Source: a virus
DNA: 64,000 nt
Reading direction: 5' to 3' (one strand)
Virus record (IMG/VR): IMGVR_UViG_3300038468_000190
Span: 62,001-126,000 of that record
Position 1 is the stretch's first letter; each line of letters begins with the position of its first letter. The notes below the pieces were generated by a model. It had not been told where the DNA came from, made no database searches, and saw nothing but the letters and a program-made list of their open reading frames with translations. Positions 34,940 through 43,024 of this stretch are shown piece after piece. Made by a program: the position numbers and the translations under genes.

Positions 34940-35208
34940 CGGTGATAGTTCGCGAAGTCTCGAATGGCCCTCCGGAGCATGACCCCCTCGAGCCCGCAAT
35001 GGCCGCACGTGTCGGCGAGGGTCGCGTCGGACGCGTATCCTGCGAGCGCCCGCAAAAACCTCTGGAGCATGCGAAGGTGGTCGATGAAGCTGTGGTAGGT
35101 GTTCGTGATGTCCCGGAGTTCCTGGACCTGACGGTCGATGCTCCGCGCGAAGTCGGTCTTGTGATCCTCGTACTGGGGATCGAAGTCGGTGGGGCCGGGG
35201 CGGCTCAT
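34936..35208 (-). CDS. Hypothetical protein (90 aa)
   Basis: ATGA-coupled to the HD gene. Helical, with DTCGHCGLEG near the end that could bind metal with flanking His. No family. Confidence 0.45.
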   Translation of the reverse strand: MSRPGPTDFDPQYEDHKTDFARSIDRQVQELRDITNTYHSFIDHLRMLQRFLRALAGYASDATLADTCGHCGLEGVMLRRAIRDFANYHR

Positions 35209-35849
35209 GACTCGAGGCTCTGTTTAAATGCCGCGAGACGCTTCCGGTCCTGCATCTTAAAGCGGCGTATTTCGACGCTGGGCGCCACCGAGCGGAGAAG
35301 CGCCTCGGCTTCTTTCATTCGGCCATCGAGCACTCTGGCGGCGCCCATCGTGCCCCGTCGCCAAGTCTGCACGCACCTCATCAGCGCCACGAACAGCGCT
35401 CGGCGCTCTACCTTGATGTCCGGGTCCACCTCGGGCTCGCCGCTACCAGGGGCCGCGTACGAGTCAGGGTCGATCGCGGTGCTCAGCAGGGAGTACGCCT
35501 CCTGCGCAATCGTGAGAGTGCGGATATGCTCTTGCAGAAGTTCTGCCCGCGTTAGCCCCTCTAGCCATTCTCTCGAGTCGTCCGGATCGGCGGCGCCGCA
35601 CCAGAGCACCTTGGCAGCCTCACGCATTGCGTAGGCCAGATCGATCTCGGATAGAAGCTCGTGGGCCACGTCGTGAAAATCAACGCGGTCCACGCCATTT
35701 AGTTGGAGGATCGCATCCGCGAGCGCCTGCGCGTCGTCGGGCCTGCCGTAGTCGTCCAGCGTGACAGCTAGTCCGTTGGTGTAGGCATTGTCGGCTTTGC
35801 GCTTGGTCGGCCGCAGCTGCACTTTCTTGGCCCGCCTGGTCTTCCTCAT
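35205..35849 (-). CDS. Hypothetical helical protein (214 aa)
   Basis: Start at ATG 35849, overlapping the upstream stop. Very basic first 25 residues, then acidic helices (VDFHDVAHELLSEIDLAYAM). Possibly DNA or RNA associated; no family. Confidence 0.45.
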   Translation of the reverse strand: MRKTRRAKKVQLRPTKRKADNAYTNGLAVTLDDYGRPDDAQALADAILQLNGVDRVDFHDVAHELLSEIDLAYAMREAAKVLWCGAADPDDSREWLEGLTRAELLQEHIRTLTIAQEAYSLLSTAIDPDSYAAPGSGEPEVDPDIKVERRALFVALMRCVQTWRRGTMGAARVLDGRMKEAEALLRSVAPSVEIRRFKMQDRKRLAAFKQSLES

Positions 35850-36241
35850 GTCTTGAATGCTTTCTCTGCTCGCCGCCTCCGGAGCTCGTGGGCGCGAGCC
35901 CAGCCCGAGTCCGTGAGCCAGAACCTCGGATTCGCCCCCGTGCCGCGCCACTCGAGAAGCCCCGCGGCGACCAAGTCGTCGACCGCGTCCCAGTCGTCGT
36001 GTCCCTGGATCTGCGATCCATCGCGGAGCGTCGTCGAGTACTTGCCCGACCAGGTCCCGCCGCTCGGCACCATGAACTGTGGATGGCGTTCGGGGTTACA
36101 GCTCAGGCGTCGAAGGTCCGGGTATCCCCTACTGTCGACACACACGGTCTCGATGTAGAGAACCAGGCTGTCGTGGTTTTTCCCGAACAACTCCGGCAGG
36201 ACTCGATCGATCCTGTCCGGGGGCGCTTGTCGGCGCTCCAT
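35846..36241 (-). CDS. Winged-helix-like hypothetical protein (131 aa)
   Basis: The C-terminal part (WDAVDDLVAAGLLEWRG then NPRFWLTDSGWARAHELRRR) has the helix-turn-wing look of small phage wHTH proteins: a recognition helix followed by a two-strand wing. Possible transcription regulator of this operon. Confidence 0.45.
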   Translation of the reverse strand: MERRQAPPDRIDRVLPELFGKNHDSLVLYIETVCVDSRGYPDLRRLSCNPERHPQFMVPSGGTWSGKYSTTLRDGSQIQGHDDWDAVDDLVAAGLLEWRGTGANPRFWLTDSGWARAHELRRRRAEKAFKT

Positions 36242-36270
36242 CGTGGTAGCTCCTTGTTGTAGGAGCGAGC

Positions 36271-36462
36271 CTACTCGTCTCGGTCGGCCCGCGCAAACTC
36301 TTGGACGTCCCTCCAGAACCGTTTAGTCACCGGATCGGTCGAGGCCCGGATGATTTTCTCGCACTCCAGGTCGAAGCCCTCCGGATCCGTGAGGAGGATC
36401 GTCCGTAGCTCGTCGGCCGTCACACGGGCGGAGGAGGGGTCTCTCGCCAAGCGGGTATCCAT
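36271..36462 (-). CDS. Small acidic protein (63 aa)
   Basis: ATG 36462 chosen; the frame is open upstream without a plausible start. Helical, with LRTILLTDPEGFDLECEKI. No family. Confidence 0.4.
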   Translation of the reverse strand: MDTRLARDPSSARVTADELRTILLTDPEGFDLECEKIIRASTDPVTKRFWRDVQEFARADRDE

Positions 36463-36508
36463 AAGTGTGGCCGGAAAGTGGGCCGGCTGGGAAGGGGGGA
36501 AGGGATGT

Positions 36509-36802
36509 TCAGAGGGTGTAGTAGTTCTCGATGAGCTCGAGGAGCCGGCGTCGCCAGTCGATGGGAGCAAGGAGCCACGTCTCCCCTCCGGGCGCCGAGC
36601 CCATGTCGTAGAGCGCCTCGTGGATGCGGCGCGCCAAAAGGTGCGGATCGGGAAGCCTGTGTGCCTCGAGCCGCTCTACCTTCGCGTGGAGCTCCGCAAT
36701 GATCCGCTTGTCGAAGGCCGCCTCCTCGCGGAGCGTCTTGTTCTCGAGCTCGAGAGCCCTGAGCCGGCGCTCTCGCTCTGCGTCGGGGGTCGTGTCAATC
36801 AC
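36509..36802 (-). CDS. Coiled-coil protein (97 aa)
   Basis: The N-terminal half is a heptad coil (RLRALELENKTLREEAAF), then a globular end with LLAPIDWRRRLLELI. Overlaps the FkbM-type gene by 8 bases. Confidence 0.45.
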   Translation of the reverse strand: MIDTTPDAERERRLRALELENKTLREEAAFDKRIIAELHAKVERLEAHRLPDPHLLARRIHEALYDMGSAPGGETWLLAPIDWRRRLLELIENYYTL

Positions 36803-37574
36803 CGGAAACCTCGCGGGGCATACAGAGCAGGGTCTCAGCCTCGCCTACGGCGTTTAGCCCCTCCTGGTCGAGCACGGGACCGAGGTGGCCGGTGTGGCGG
36901 ATCTCCTGAATCGTGTGCGTCTTGTCGAGAAGGAGCATGTACTCCTCGCTGAGAGAGCCGTGGTGCTCGAGAAAGAGGATCGGCTTCTGCCCGAGCAGGA
37001 GCCCCGCTCCGCGGAGGACTTCATGCTCGTGCCCCTCGACGTCGATCTTGATGATCGCTCCACGGGCGTCGCAAGCCGGGGTCACATCGCTGTTGCCCAT
37101 GACCATGAAGTCGAGCGTCTCTCCGCGGACGCTCACGGTTTGCGCTCCACCGCGGGTCTGCTCTACGGTCCCGCCGCCGAGCTCGTGGTCGCGATACGAG
37201 AGGACCAGAGCCGCGGGCTCCTGCGTCGCTGCGCACTGAAACGTCGTTACGCGGCGCCTGTAACCGTTGACGTCAAGAGTCTTTTGCAGGAGCCCGTAGA
37301 GGCGAGGATGCGGCTCGATGGCGACGACCCGCCGGTCGCCGATACGGCATCCTAGCAAGGTGTACCAACCGAAGTTCGCGCCGACGTCGATGAGCGGCCC
37401 CGTCGGATACCGGCGGAGCGCCGATGCAAAAGCGCTCGTGACCCAGGGCTCCCAGTCGCCCTCGGTCAAGAGGTGCGGCGCGAGCGAGGTGTCGCGGGTG
37501 TCGACGTAGATCTTGTCGCCGTGCCGCGTCGTCGTGAGCGCGGTGAAGTCGCCGCAGTAGTGGGAAATGTTCAT
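36795..37574 (-). CDS. FkbM-family SAM methyltransferase
   Basis: 259 aa from ATG 37574. LIDVGANFGWYTLLGCRIG is motif I, VVAIEPHPRLYGLLQ follows, and IIKIDVEGHEHEVLRGA is the FkbM hallmark. Such enzymes O-methylate sugars or natural products. It stands apart from the glycan cassette at the left end but could modify the same glycan, or cap a host molecule. Confidence 0.8.
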   Translation of the reverse strand: MNISHYCGDFTALTTTRHGDKIYVDTRDTSLAPHLLTEGDWEPWVTSAFASALRRYPTGPLIDVGANFGWYTLLGCRIGDRRVVAIEPHPRLYGLLQKTLDVNGYRRRVTTFQCAATQEPAALVLSYRDHELGGGTVEQTRGGAQTVSVRGETLDFMVMGNSDVTPACDARGAIIKIDVEGHEHEVLRGAGLLLGQKPILFLEHHGSLSEEYMLLLDKTHTIQEIRHTGHLGPVLDQEGLNAVGEAETLLCMPREVSGD

Positions 37575-37813
37575 GGGGACTCCGGGGGTTTCGTTTCGGC
37601 CGAGGCAAGTAGCGCGTCCCTCCACGCTTCCCAGGCTCGGAGCTGCACCGAGACGAGGTTCAGCATGGGCAAGAGCTGCTTGATCCAGGCCTGGTGTTTT
37701 CTGAGCGTCTCGTAGTGGATGTCCAGGCGCTGCTCGTTGGCGTGCTGCCAGTAGAGGAGCGCGACCGTGTTGAAGAGCGACGCGAGGAAGGTGACGAGCA
37801 GCATCCAGCTCAT
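37571..37813 (-). CDS. Small membrane protein (80 aa)
   Basis: One N-terminal transmembrane helix (MLLVTFLASLFNTVALLYW), then a basic amphipathic helix. Coupled to FkbM by ATGA. No family. Confidence 0.5.
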   Translation of the reverse strand: MSWMLLVTFLASLFNTVALLYWQHANEQRLDIHYETLRKHQAWIKQLLPMLNLVSVQLRAWEAWRDALLASAETKPPESP

Positions 37814-37923
37814 GGCAGGGGCTTTCTGGCTGGGGCCGGCGCGAGCGCGATCTCGTCGAGCAGGTGGGCGACGAGCATGAGGTCGTGCTCGTCGTCGGGG
37901 CGTACCGAGCGGCGCCTAGCCAC
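37810..37923 (-). CDS. Micro-protein (37 aa), tandem copy of upstream gene
   Basis: The GTG at 37923 overlaps the upstream stop. ARRRSVRPDDEHDLMLVAHL repeats ARRQSVGPVDAREVALVAHL of the gene at 37916, so it is a tandem duplicate, perhaps a truncated one. Confidence 0.4.
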   Translation of the reverse strand: MARRRSVRPDDEHDLMLVAHLLDEIALAPAPARKPLP

Positions 37924-38116
37924 CCGGCGGAAGCGTGTTGGCGCTCTGGTGGATTGCCACGCCCGCGAGCCCCGGCGCCTGGGTTTCGAGCAGGTGGGCG
38001 ACGAGGGCGACCTCGCGCGCATCGACCGGGCCGACCGACTGCCGCCGCGCCACGCGCTGCAGCGCAGTAGCGTTCTCGCGGATGGCAACGGCCCGTGACG
38101 GCGGGTGCGGGTTCAT
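37916..38116 (-). CDS. Small hypothetical protein (66 aa)
   Basis: ATG 38116 overlaps the upstream stop. Contains ALQRVARRQSVGPVDAREV and LVAHLLETQAPG, duplicated in the next gene. No known family. Confidence 0.45.
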   Translation of the reverse strand: MNPHPPSRAVAIRENATALQRVARRQSVGPVDAREVALVAHLLETQAPGLAGVAIHQSANTLPPGG

Positions 38117-38517
38117 GGAGTGACTCCTTTCTCGCGGAGCGCGCGAGCCTCGTAGGGCTCCTCGGCGATGACGCGGAGCAAGCGCTCGGAGATGTCGACG
38201 TAGAAGGTCGACGCGACTTCGTAGAGCGACGGGCCTACCGGCAAGAGCCGGAGCTCGGTGCGTAGCGCTCCAGTAAAGATCGTCTGATCGCGGTCCCCGG
38301 TGATCGCGATGCGGCTCTCTGCCCAGGAGCCCACGATGGGATCCTTGCTCTTCGGCTCGAGGGGCCCGCCGGCGCATCCGGTCGCGAGGAGGAGCGCGAG
38401 CGCGAGCATGGCTCCGGACGCCCCCGGCCCGAACTCCATGAGGCCTTGCCCGTCTCCGAAGCGAGACGGATCGAGGTACTCACGGCGGTCGATGTTCACG
38501 ATGAGGAAGCGCTGCAT
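38113..38517 (-). CDS. Conserved phage/bacterial protein of unknown function (134 aa)
   Basis: Start at ATG 38517. MQRFLIVNIDRREYLDPSRF, then GDGQGLMEFG, later PIVGSWAESRIAITGD and FYVDISERLL, match from memory a widespread uncharacterised family whose members begin with IVNxDKxEYLHPHxFGDG. The Cys after the Ala-rich segment is inside the fold and not a lipoprotein site. Confidence 0.6.
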   Translation of the reverse strand: MQRFLIVNIDRREYLDPSRFGDGQGLMEFGPGASGAMLALALLLATGCAGGPLEPKSKDPIVGSWAESRIAITGDRDQTIFTGALRTELRLLPVGPSLYEVASTFYVDISERLLRVIAEEPYEARALREKGVTP

Positions 38518-38810
38518 GCATGCGACCGAGGGCGACTTGGTTCTGTGGTGCCGGCGAAACTCCGCCTCCAGGCGAGCACAGCATCCAGGAAGAAGTGCGC
38601 TCTGCCAGGATTGTCCCAAACGAAGGAGCCCTCGTTACTCACTAAGTCGTTGGCCGATTGCAGGACATCCTCTATCGCATCCCACTGCTCCTGGCGCAGC
38701 GACGTGGAGATTATTGCGTGCTCGTTCTTGGTTACCTGCTTTTTCTTGGTCAATGAGATCTTCCGTCTCGTGCCGCGGTGCGCACGGTTTCTGATTCGGG
38801 AATGCTTCAC
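38496..38810 (-). CDS. Hypothetical protein (104 aa)
   Basis: GTG start sharing GTGA with the upstream stop. Basic first 28 residues, then a defined domain (AIISTSLRQEQWDAIEDVL, GRAHFFLDAVLAWRR). Lower GC than its neighbours. No family. Confidence 0.45.
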   Translation of the reverse strand: MKHSRIRNRAHRGTRRKISLTKKKQVTKNEHAIISTSLRQEQWDAIEDVLQSANDLVSNEGSFVWDNPGRAHFFLDAVLAWRRSFAGTTEPSRPRSHACSASSS

Positions 38811-39361
38811 GTTTTTCCCTTAGTATTTTGTGGGGCTCCACCCACACGGTCCACTCGTGCGTTTTGCGATTCCTGTGCTGCCGCCTGCCAGTAGTGGCGC
38901 CCCAAGGCTTGCGAGAGCGACTCGGATGTCGCACCTGACTCGCACTGCGGGAGCCTCGCGAGCGAGTGGACTCCGTACTGTCCGGAGAACCGCGCCCCGA
39001 CCGAAGAGTCAGCCCGATGAATGACCCCATCGAGATAAGCATAGCGCTCTCCGAGTACGACGCCGTCGAGCATCGCGGCCATGTCACGAACCCAGTGATC
39101 AATGATCGTGACAGATGATTCCATTCCAAAACGCCTGATGTCACCGAGAGCGATCTCTCGGAGAGAGCACGGAGCCTCGACCGCCACCGCAAATGTGAAT
39201 GCCTTCCTACACGTCGTGCATGAAAAAAGCCAACCGCATCCGCACCAGGGGCAGTCCATTTGCATCGGGGCGGCGATCATCGCTTCTTCCGTCGGGCAGA
39301 CACAGAATGAAATCGGATGCGGTCCTGGGGCTCTTGTTAGGTAAAGACTTTTCTGGGTCAA
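38807..39361 (-). CDS. Cys-rich conserved hypothetical protein (184 aa)
   Basis: TTG start sharing TTGA with the micro-ORF before it. MDCPWCGCGWLFSCTTCRKA is a double CxxC-type zinc motif with aromatic spacing, followed by FTFAVAVE and a helical region. I have seen this CPxCGCGWxFSCxxCRKAF pattern in uncharacterised proteins, but the function is unknown. Confidence 0.5.
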   Translation of the reverse strand: MTQKSLYLTRAPGPHPISFCVCPTEEAMIAAPMQMDCPWCGCGWLFSCTTCRKAFTFAVAVEAPCSLREIALGDIRRFGMESSVTIIDHWVRDMAAMLDGVVLGERYAYLDGVIHRADSSVGARFSGQYGVHSLARLPQCESGATSESLSQALGRHYWQAAAQESQNARVDRVGGAPQNTKGKT

Positions 39362-39426
39362 CGGATTGCCTCTTTCTTGTCAGGGTAGTTTCGGACAGCC
39401 GCCTTCTGATGCTTCACGGTACTCAT
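39358..39426 (-). CDS. Micro-ORF (22 aa)
   Basis: ATG at 39426, stop overlapping the next start as TTGA, filling the gap between two genes. Basic, Lys/Arg-rich. May be a real micro-protein or a coupling leader. Confidence 0.35.
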   Translation of the reverse strand: MSTVKHQKAAVRNYPDKKEAIR

Positions 39427-39430
39427 GCGA

Positions 39431-39724
39431 TTATTTTCTGCCCCGCTCACGTAGAAGTCGAATCCAAAAGTAGACAGCGGCGACCGGAATCGCCGCGAAC
39501 ATGATGAGCATGTGCGCGCGTGCGCTGAACCACGCAACCGTCCATTCGGACGTAAAAAGCACCATGCCCCAAACGAGAACCGTCATGACGGTCCAGACGA
39601 ACACGTTCGCCTCGAGCTTGTAGCGCTCGTTCTTGATCCACTGCCCGCACGTAGGGCATTGGGTCATAGAAGCAGGTGCGCGCCTGACCGGCTCCGTTGG
39701 AGTTGTCGTTTCCTGATGCTTCAT
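39431..39724 (-). CDS. Zinc-ribbon membrane protein (97 aa)
   Basis: CPTCGQWIKNERY near residue 24, then two transmembrane helices (VFVWTVMTVLVWGMVLF, MLIMFAAIPVAAVYFWI) and a basic end. Ends TAA. Function unknown. Confidence 0.5.
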   Translation of the reverse strand: MKHQETTTPTEPVRRAPASMTQCPTCGQWIKNERYKLEANVFVWTVMTVLVWGMVLFTSEWTVAWFSARAHMLIMFAAIPVAAVYFWIRLLRERGRK

Positions 39725-39755
39725 GAGGGCTCCTTTGAACGTCCGTCGCTGGGAG

Positions 39756-40058
39756 TCATGGCTCGTTCGTCCACTTCTCGAGACGCCGCAGCCGCTCGAA
39801 CTCGAGATCGAGATGGCCGTTGTACTCGTAGTTGCAGCGGTACCCGTCCGGGAACCGGTACCAGACGACACCTACGTCAGATCGGTACTGGCGCCCGTCC
39901 GAAAGCTCGAGCTCGTGCTCCCCGTCGATTGTCCGGATAGCGATTGCCCTCGGAAGTCCCGTCGGGCGAGCCTGCCGCCGCGGCCATAGCTCGTAAAGCT
40001 CACGCGCGAAACTGCCGATTACGATCCCGGCGATGAGCGTGATAGCGGCAACCGACAT
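39756..40058 (-). CDS. Membrane-anchored protein (100 aa)
   Basis: ATG 40058, two bases after the lipoprotein stop. N-terminal helix (AAITLIAGIVIGSFA), then a beta-rich domain with GVVWYRFPDGYRCNYEYNG. Possibly an envelope partner of the lipoprotein. Confidence 0.5.
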   Translation of the reverse strand: MSVAAITLIAGIVIGSFARELYELWPRRQARPTGLPRAIAIRTIDGEHELELSDGRQYRSDVGVVWYRFPDGYRCNYEYNGHLDLEFERLRRLEKWTNEP

Positions 40059-40060
40059 GC

Positions 40061-40639
40061 CTACGTGCCCGCCTTGCAGTAGAACGACGTCTGTGACGGA
40101 CTGGTCGGGTACACGCAGCCGCACGCGTCGTCGCTCGTGCAGCACACACCGAAGCCGATGTTGCACGTCGTGTCGCAGACGACGCCGCCACAGCACGGGC
40201 CGTGAATGCACGGGTCTTCGACGTAGCCGCCGGTGCCCGCGCCGGCCGTTCCGCCTGCGCCTCCGGTCGCGCCGCCGGAGCCGATAAGCCCTCCTGTCGA
40301 AGCTCCGGCGCTCCCGCCCGTGTCGACCGTGGGAGCCCCGCCAGTCGCGCCCCCCGCCGCAGGGACGCCCGCGCTGCCTCCTGGCGAGGCGCCGCCCGTC
40401 GGTTGCAGGATGCCGCCGGTACCGGCTCCGCCTGTCGCGAGCGCTCCGGCAGTGCCGGCGCCGCCCGTGTCCGCGAGCGCGCCGCCCGTTTCGGGGGCGC
40501 CGCCGGTTTCTGGACTGCCGCCAGTGTCCGAGCCGCCGGTTTCTGTGGGGGCGCTCCCGGCGCCCGCGACGCCGGCCGCAGTCGAAAAGGCGTCGCTGCA
40601 GGCCACGCAGCCGAGCGCGACGACAATGAGGGTTCTCAC
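40061..40639 (-). CDS. Lipoprotein with Gly/Thr-rich repeats and Cys-rich C-terminus
   Basis: 192 aa from the GTG at 40639. RTLIVVALGCVACSD carries a lipobox-like end of a signal peptide. The middle 115 residues are repeats of TGG and GGA units; the last 45 hold ten cysteines (CIHGPCCGGVVCDTTC, CCTSDDACGC), a likely disulphide knot. This architecture is common in Myxococcota surface lipoproteins. On a phage it could act in superinfection exclusion or surface remodelling. Chance transfer from the host is likely. Confidence 0.6.
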   Translation of the reverse strand: MRTLIVVALGCVACSDAFSTAAGVAGAGSAPTETGGSDTGGSPETGGAPETGGALADTGGAGTAGALATGGAGTGGILQPTGGASPGGSAGVPAAGGATGGAPTVDTGGSAGASTGGLIGSGGATGGAGGTAGAGTGGYVEDPCIHGPCCGGVVCDTTCNIGFGVCCTSDDACGCVYPTSPSQTSFYCKAGT

Positions 40640-41124
40640 GAGGGGCTCCTTTTGATGGGGATCACGACCCCGAACGACAGGCACCCGAACCGGATGTCGT
40701 CGTCGGTCTTGCCCGGCTCGAACGTCTCGTCCGTACCGAAGATATCTATGATACCAAACCCGCGCGGGATCGAGGAATACCACTCCCCCGGAAAAAGCCA
40801 GAGCTCGTGCGTGCCGCCCTCGTCCACGTCTTCGTAGCGGGCTCCGCGGCGGCGTGCGCCGGGGCCCGCGCTTTCCTCGTCGACCTCTCGAAGCGCCGAC
40901 CAGCATCGGCACCCGCGCTCCTTGAGCTCTTGCCGTGACGCGGAAGAGAGGGCCTCCCAGTCGTCCGGACTGGACGGCGGCGCGGCAGGCCCGGGCTCGC
41001 CCGCGGGCCGCGTAAACTGCGGCGTCGTGACGATGACCTCGTCGTCGTCTTTCGCGCCGATGGCGTCCCGCACGGCGTCCGCGAAAGGGGCGACGCCCCG
41101 CTTTGGAAGTTTGCCGGTTGCCAT
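40636..41124 (-). CDS. Hypothetical protein (162 aa)
   Basis: Acidic, with a Pro-rich middle and a beta-rich end (LWLFPGEWYSSIPRGFGI, IRFGCLSFGVVIPI). Overlaps the lipoprotein start by GTGA. No family. Confidence 0.45.
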   Translation of the reverse strand: MATGKLPKRGVAPFADAVRDAIGAKDDDEVIVTTPQFTRPAGEPGPAAPPSSPDDWEALSSASRQELKERGCRCWSALREVDEESAGPGARRRGARYEDVDEGGTHELWLFPGEWYSSIPRGFGIIDIFGTDETFEPGKTDDDIRFGCLSFGVVIPIKRSPS

Positions 41125-41490
41125 TCAGAGATCTCCTTGGACTAGCCGGTCGCGAAAGCGCCGGCCCATCTCGAAACCGCGGCGCCCGGAGCGCGTGTAG
41201 GCAGGCAGGTCACGTCGTCCATCGAATCCCGCAACGAAGGCTCGGACGAAGATGGGGCCGATGTGGCTCTCCGCCATAGTAACGGGCCCGAACGAGGCTC
41301 CGATTGCTTGTGAGCAGCCAAACAGGGCTCCGATAGGACAGCACTCTCGCGACTCCTCCGAGAACGTGACTCCTGGCCGGATGGTCCAGCCGGCCCTGCG
41401 ACGATCTGCGCAGGCGACCGCGATGGCCTCCTCGAGCTCGCTGAGGGCCTCGGGCGACAGCTTGTCCTCGGTATTCTCGTCAGGTCTCAT
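41125..41490 (-). CDS. Hypothetical protein (121 aa)
   Basis: ATGA coupling upstream. Helical N-terminus (SPEALSELEEAIAVACADR) then a Cys pair (ECCPIGALFGC). Ends directly at the next gene. No family. Confidence 0.45.
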   Translation of the reverse strand: MRPDENTEDKLSPEALSELEEAIAVACADRRRAGWTIRPGVTFSEESRECCPIGALFGCSQAIGASFGPVTMAESHIGPIFVRAFVAGFDGRRDLPAYTRSGRRGFEMGRRFRDRLVQGDL

Positions 41491-41777
41491 GGCCACCAGG
41501 GCTCCTTGACCCAGGCAAGGAAGGCCGCGCGGTGCGCGGAGTCCCACACGCCGAGGGCTTCGTGCATGTCGAACTTCTGCCCGTTCTCGTAGGGGTTCCA
41601 GACGGAGACGAGAAACCGGAGGCTGCAGAGGGCGCCGTGACCGAAGCCGCCGCGCCTGATAGCGCGGAGGAGCGGCCGGGCGTCCGTCCAGGGGCAGACG
41701 AGCGAACGGGCGCACTTGTCGACCTCTGGAAACGAGAGCGCGAGGGCGGTCATGCGTTCGTGAGGGGTCATGGTCAC
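41487..41777 (-). CDS. Hypothetical protein (96 aa)
   Basis: GTG start overlapping the upstream stop. ALGVWDSAHRAAFLAWVKEP and several Trp; compact helical protein. No family. Confidence 0.45.
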   Translation of the reverse strand: MTMTPHERMTALALSFPEVDKCARSLVCPWTDARPLLRAIRRGGFGHGALCSLRFLVSVWNPYENGQKFDMHEALGVWDSAHRAAFLAWVKEPWWP

Positions 41778-42178
41778 GTCCAGAAGAGGTGCGTCCCGCC
41801 GACCGCGGCGATGCGATCCATGATCGCGGCCACGCGTACGGCGTCGGCAGCCACGCCCGTGTACGGGGCGTCATCGCGCTCGCGGATGAGCCGCTCGAGC
41901 TCGGCGTCGTAGCCGGGCACCACGAACGCGCACGAGAAGTTTCGGACGAGCGAGCCGTCCCACTTCCACATGTAGGGCTTCGCGCCGTGACGGTCGGCTC
42001 CGTAGAGATTGATGCTCCCGAGCCAGCATTCGCCGTGGTCTTCGGCCATCGCCTCGATGACTCGACGGCACGAGTCGTTCAGGTCGGTGTCGGCCTCGAC
42101 GGGCCAGCCGTCACCCTCGCGTACGCTCTTCACGAACGCGACCGTGTGCTCGGCGCGGGCCTCTTGGGTCTTGGTCAT
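41774..42178 (-). CDS. Hypothetical protein (134 aa)
   Basis: Start at ATG 42178. Mixed alpha/beta, with YMWKWDGSLVRNFSCAFVV and a C-terminal helix. No motif. Confidence 0.45.
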   Translation of the reverse strand: MTKTQEARAEHTVAFVKSVREGDGWPVEADTDLNDSCRRVIEAMAEDHGECWLGSINLYGADRHGAKPYMWKWDGSLVRNFSCAFVVPGYDAELERLIRERDDAPYTGVAADAVRVAAIMDRIAAVGGTHLFWT

Positions 42179-42185
42179 GGGTCTC

Positions 42186-42416
42186 CTATGTGCGCCTCCG
42201 CGAAGTCGATTGCGAGGGTGTTCGTTTGATCCAGAGAGCCCGGTCTCGGTTGCGGCGCCGGACGCGGGTCTCGAGCCTTTTGCACGCGACCCCAAGATCG
42301 CTCACGAACTCGTCGTCGAAGATCTCGGGTTCCCGCTGCAAGTCGTCCACGAATGCGTCTCCCATGGGACTACCAAGGACCCACAGGATGTGGGAGAGGG
42401 CCCGCGCACGCGTCAT
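42186..42416 (-). CDS. Small hypothetical protein (76 aa)
   Basis: ATG overlaps the upstream stop (TGATG). DDLQREPEIFDDEFVSDLG is acidic and helical; the C-terminus is strongly basic. No family. Confidence 0.45.
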   Translation of the reverse strand: MTRARALSHILWVLGSPMGDAFVDDLQREPEIFDDEFVSDLGVACKRLETRVRRRNRDRALWIKRTPSQSTSRRRT

Positions 42417-42661
42417 CAGAAAACTACCTCGCCGCAGTGCGCGCAGGTGCCCCTGCGGACGAGAGTCCCGACGCGCATGACGAGCGGCACGTCGTGCCGG
42501 CCGCGCGCGCACCAGACGTCGGCCCAGTGCGTGGCGCGCGGACACGTGGAGTCGATCTTGTGGCGCGCGCCGATGCGGCAGGCGAGACATTCTCCGCGCG
42601 CCGCGGCCCGGAGCTCTTCCTCGATGTCGATGCGCAGGGCGCGGTCTAAGTCGAGCTTCAT
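42416..42661 (-). CDS. Small zinc-binding protein (81 aa)
   Basis: CLACRIGARH, later C-x-H spacing and a terminal GTCAHCGEVVF. Six Cys and several His suggest one or two zinc sites. Coupled on both sides. Confidence 0.5.
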   Translation of the reverse strand: MKLDLDRALRIDIEEELRAAARGECLACRIGARHKIDSTCPRATHWADVWCARGRHDVPLVMRVGTLVRRGTCAHCGEVVF

Positions 42662-43020
42662 TCAAGAACCCTCCCGAAGTCGACCCGAAGATACCGACGG
42701 GCATCTTCCAGCGTCACGTCGAAAAAGAAGTGATGGTTCCACTTACCGGAGTAAGGATTCAAATGGAGGACGCCAAGCGTCTTGGCTGCCTCCACGTCCT
42801 CGAATCGGGTGAACACGGAGGCCCCCGCTCCGGCGATGTTGGGTCGGACGGAGATCCATAGGTCCCCCGCCCTGGTCCGGAGCTTGTACGGGTACATGCG
42901 CCCCACGGTCTTCTCGGCTCCGAGACTCTCGACGAACTTCACGAGCTCCGCTGCATAGCCAGCGTTGGCCAGCTCCCAGTTCTTTTTGCGCCGAGGAGCC
43001 CGGCGTTCGGGTTTGGTCAT
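42658..43020 (-). CDS. Hypothetical protein (120 aa)
   Basis: Basic N-terminus, then alpha/beta with DLWISVRPNIAGAGASVFTR and NPYSGKWNHHFFFDVTLED. The fold is unclear; no family. Confidence 0.45.
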   Translation of the reverse strand: MTKPERRAPRRKKNWELANAGYAAELVKFVESLGAEKTVGRMYPYKLRTRAGDLWISVRPNIAGAGASVFTRFEDVEAAKTLGVLHLNPYSGKWNHHFFFDVTLEDARRYLRVDFGRVLE

Positions 43021-43024
43021 GGGG

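Noticed and set aside
28870-36250. cas1, cas2 or cas4 next to the array
   Set aside because: All genes on both sides were read; none shows Cas1, Cas2 or Cas4 motifs.
38113-38517. Lipoprotein starting at MEFG with LLATGC
   Set aside because: The upstream IVNIDRREYLDPSRF segment belongs to the same conserved protein, so the hydrophobic part is internal.
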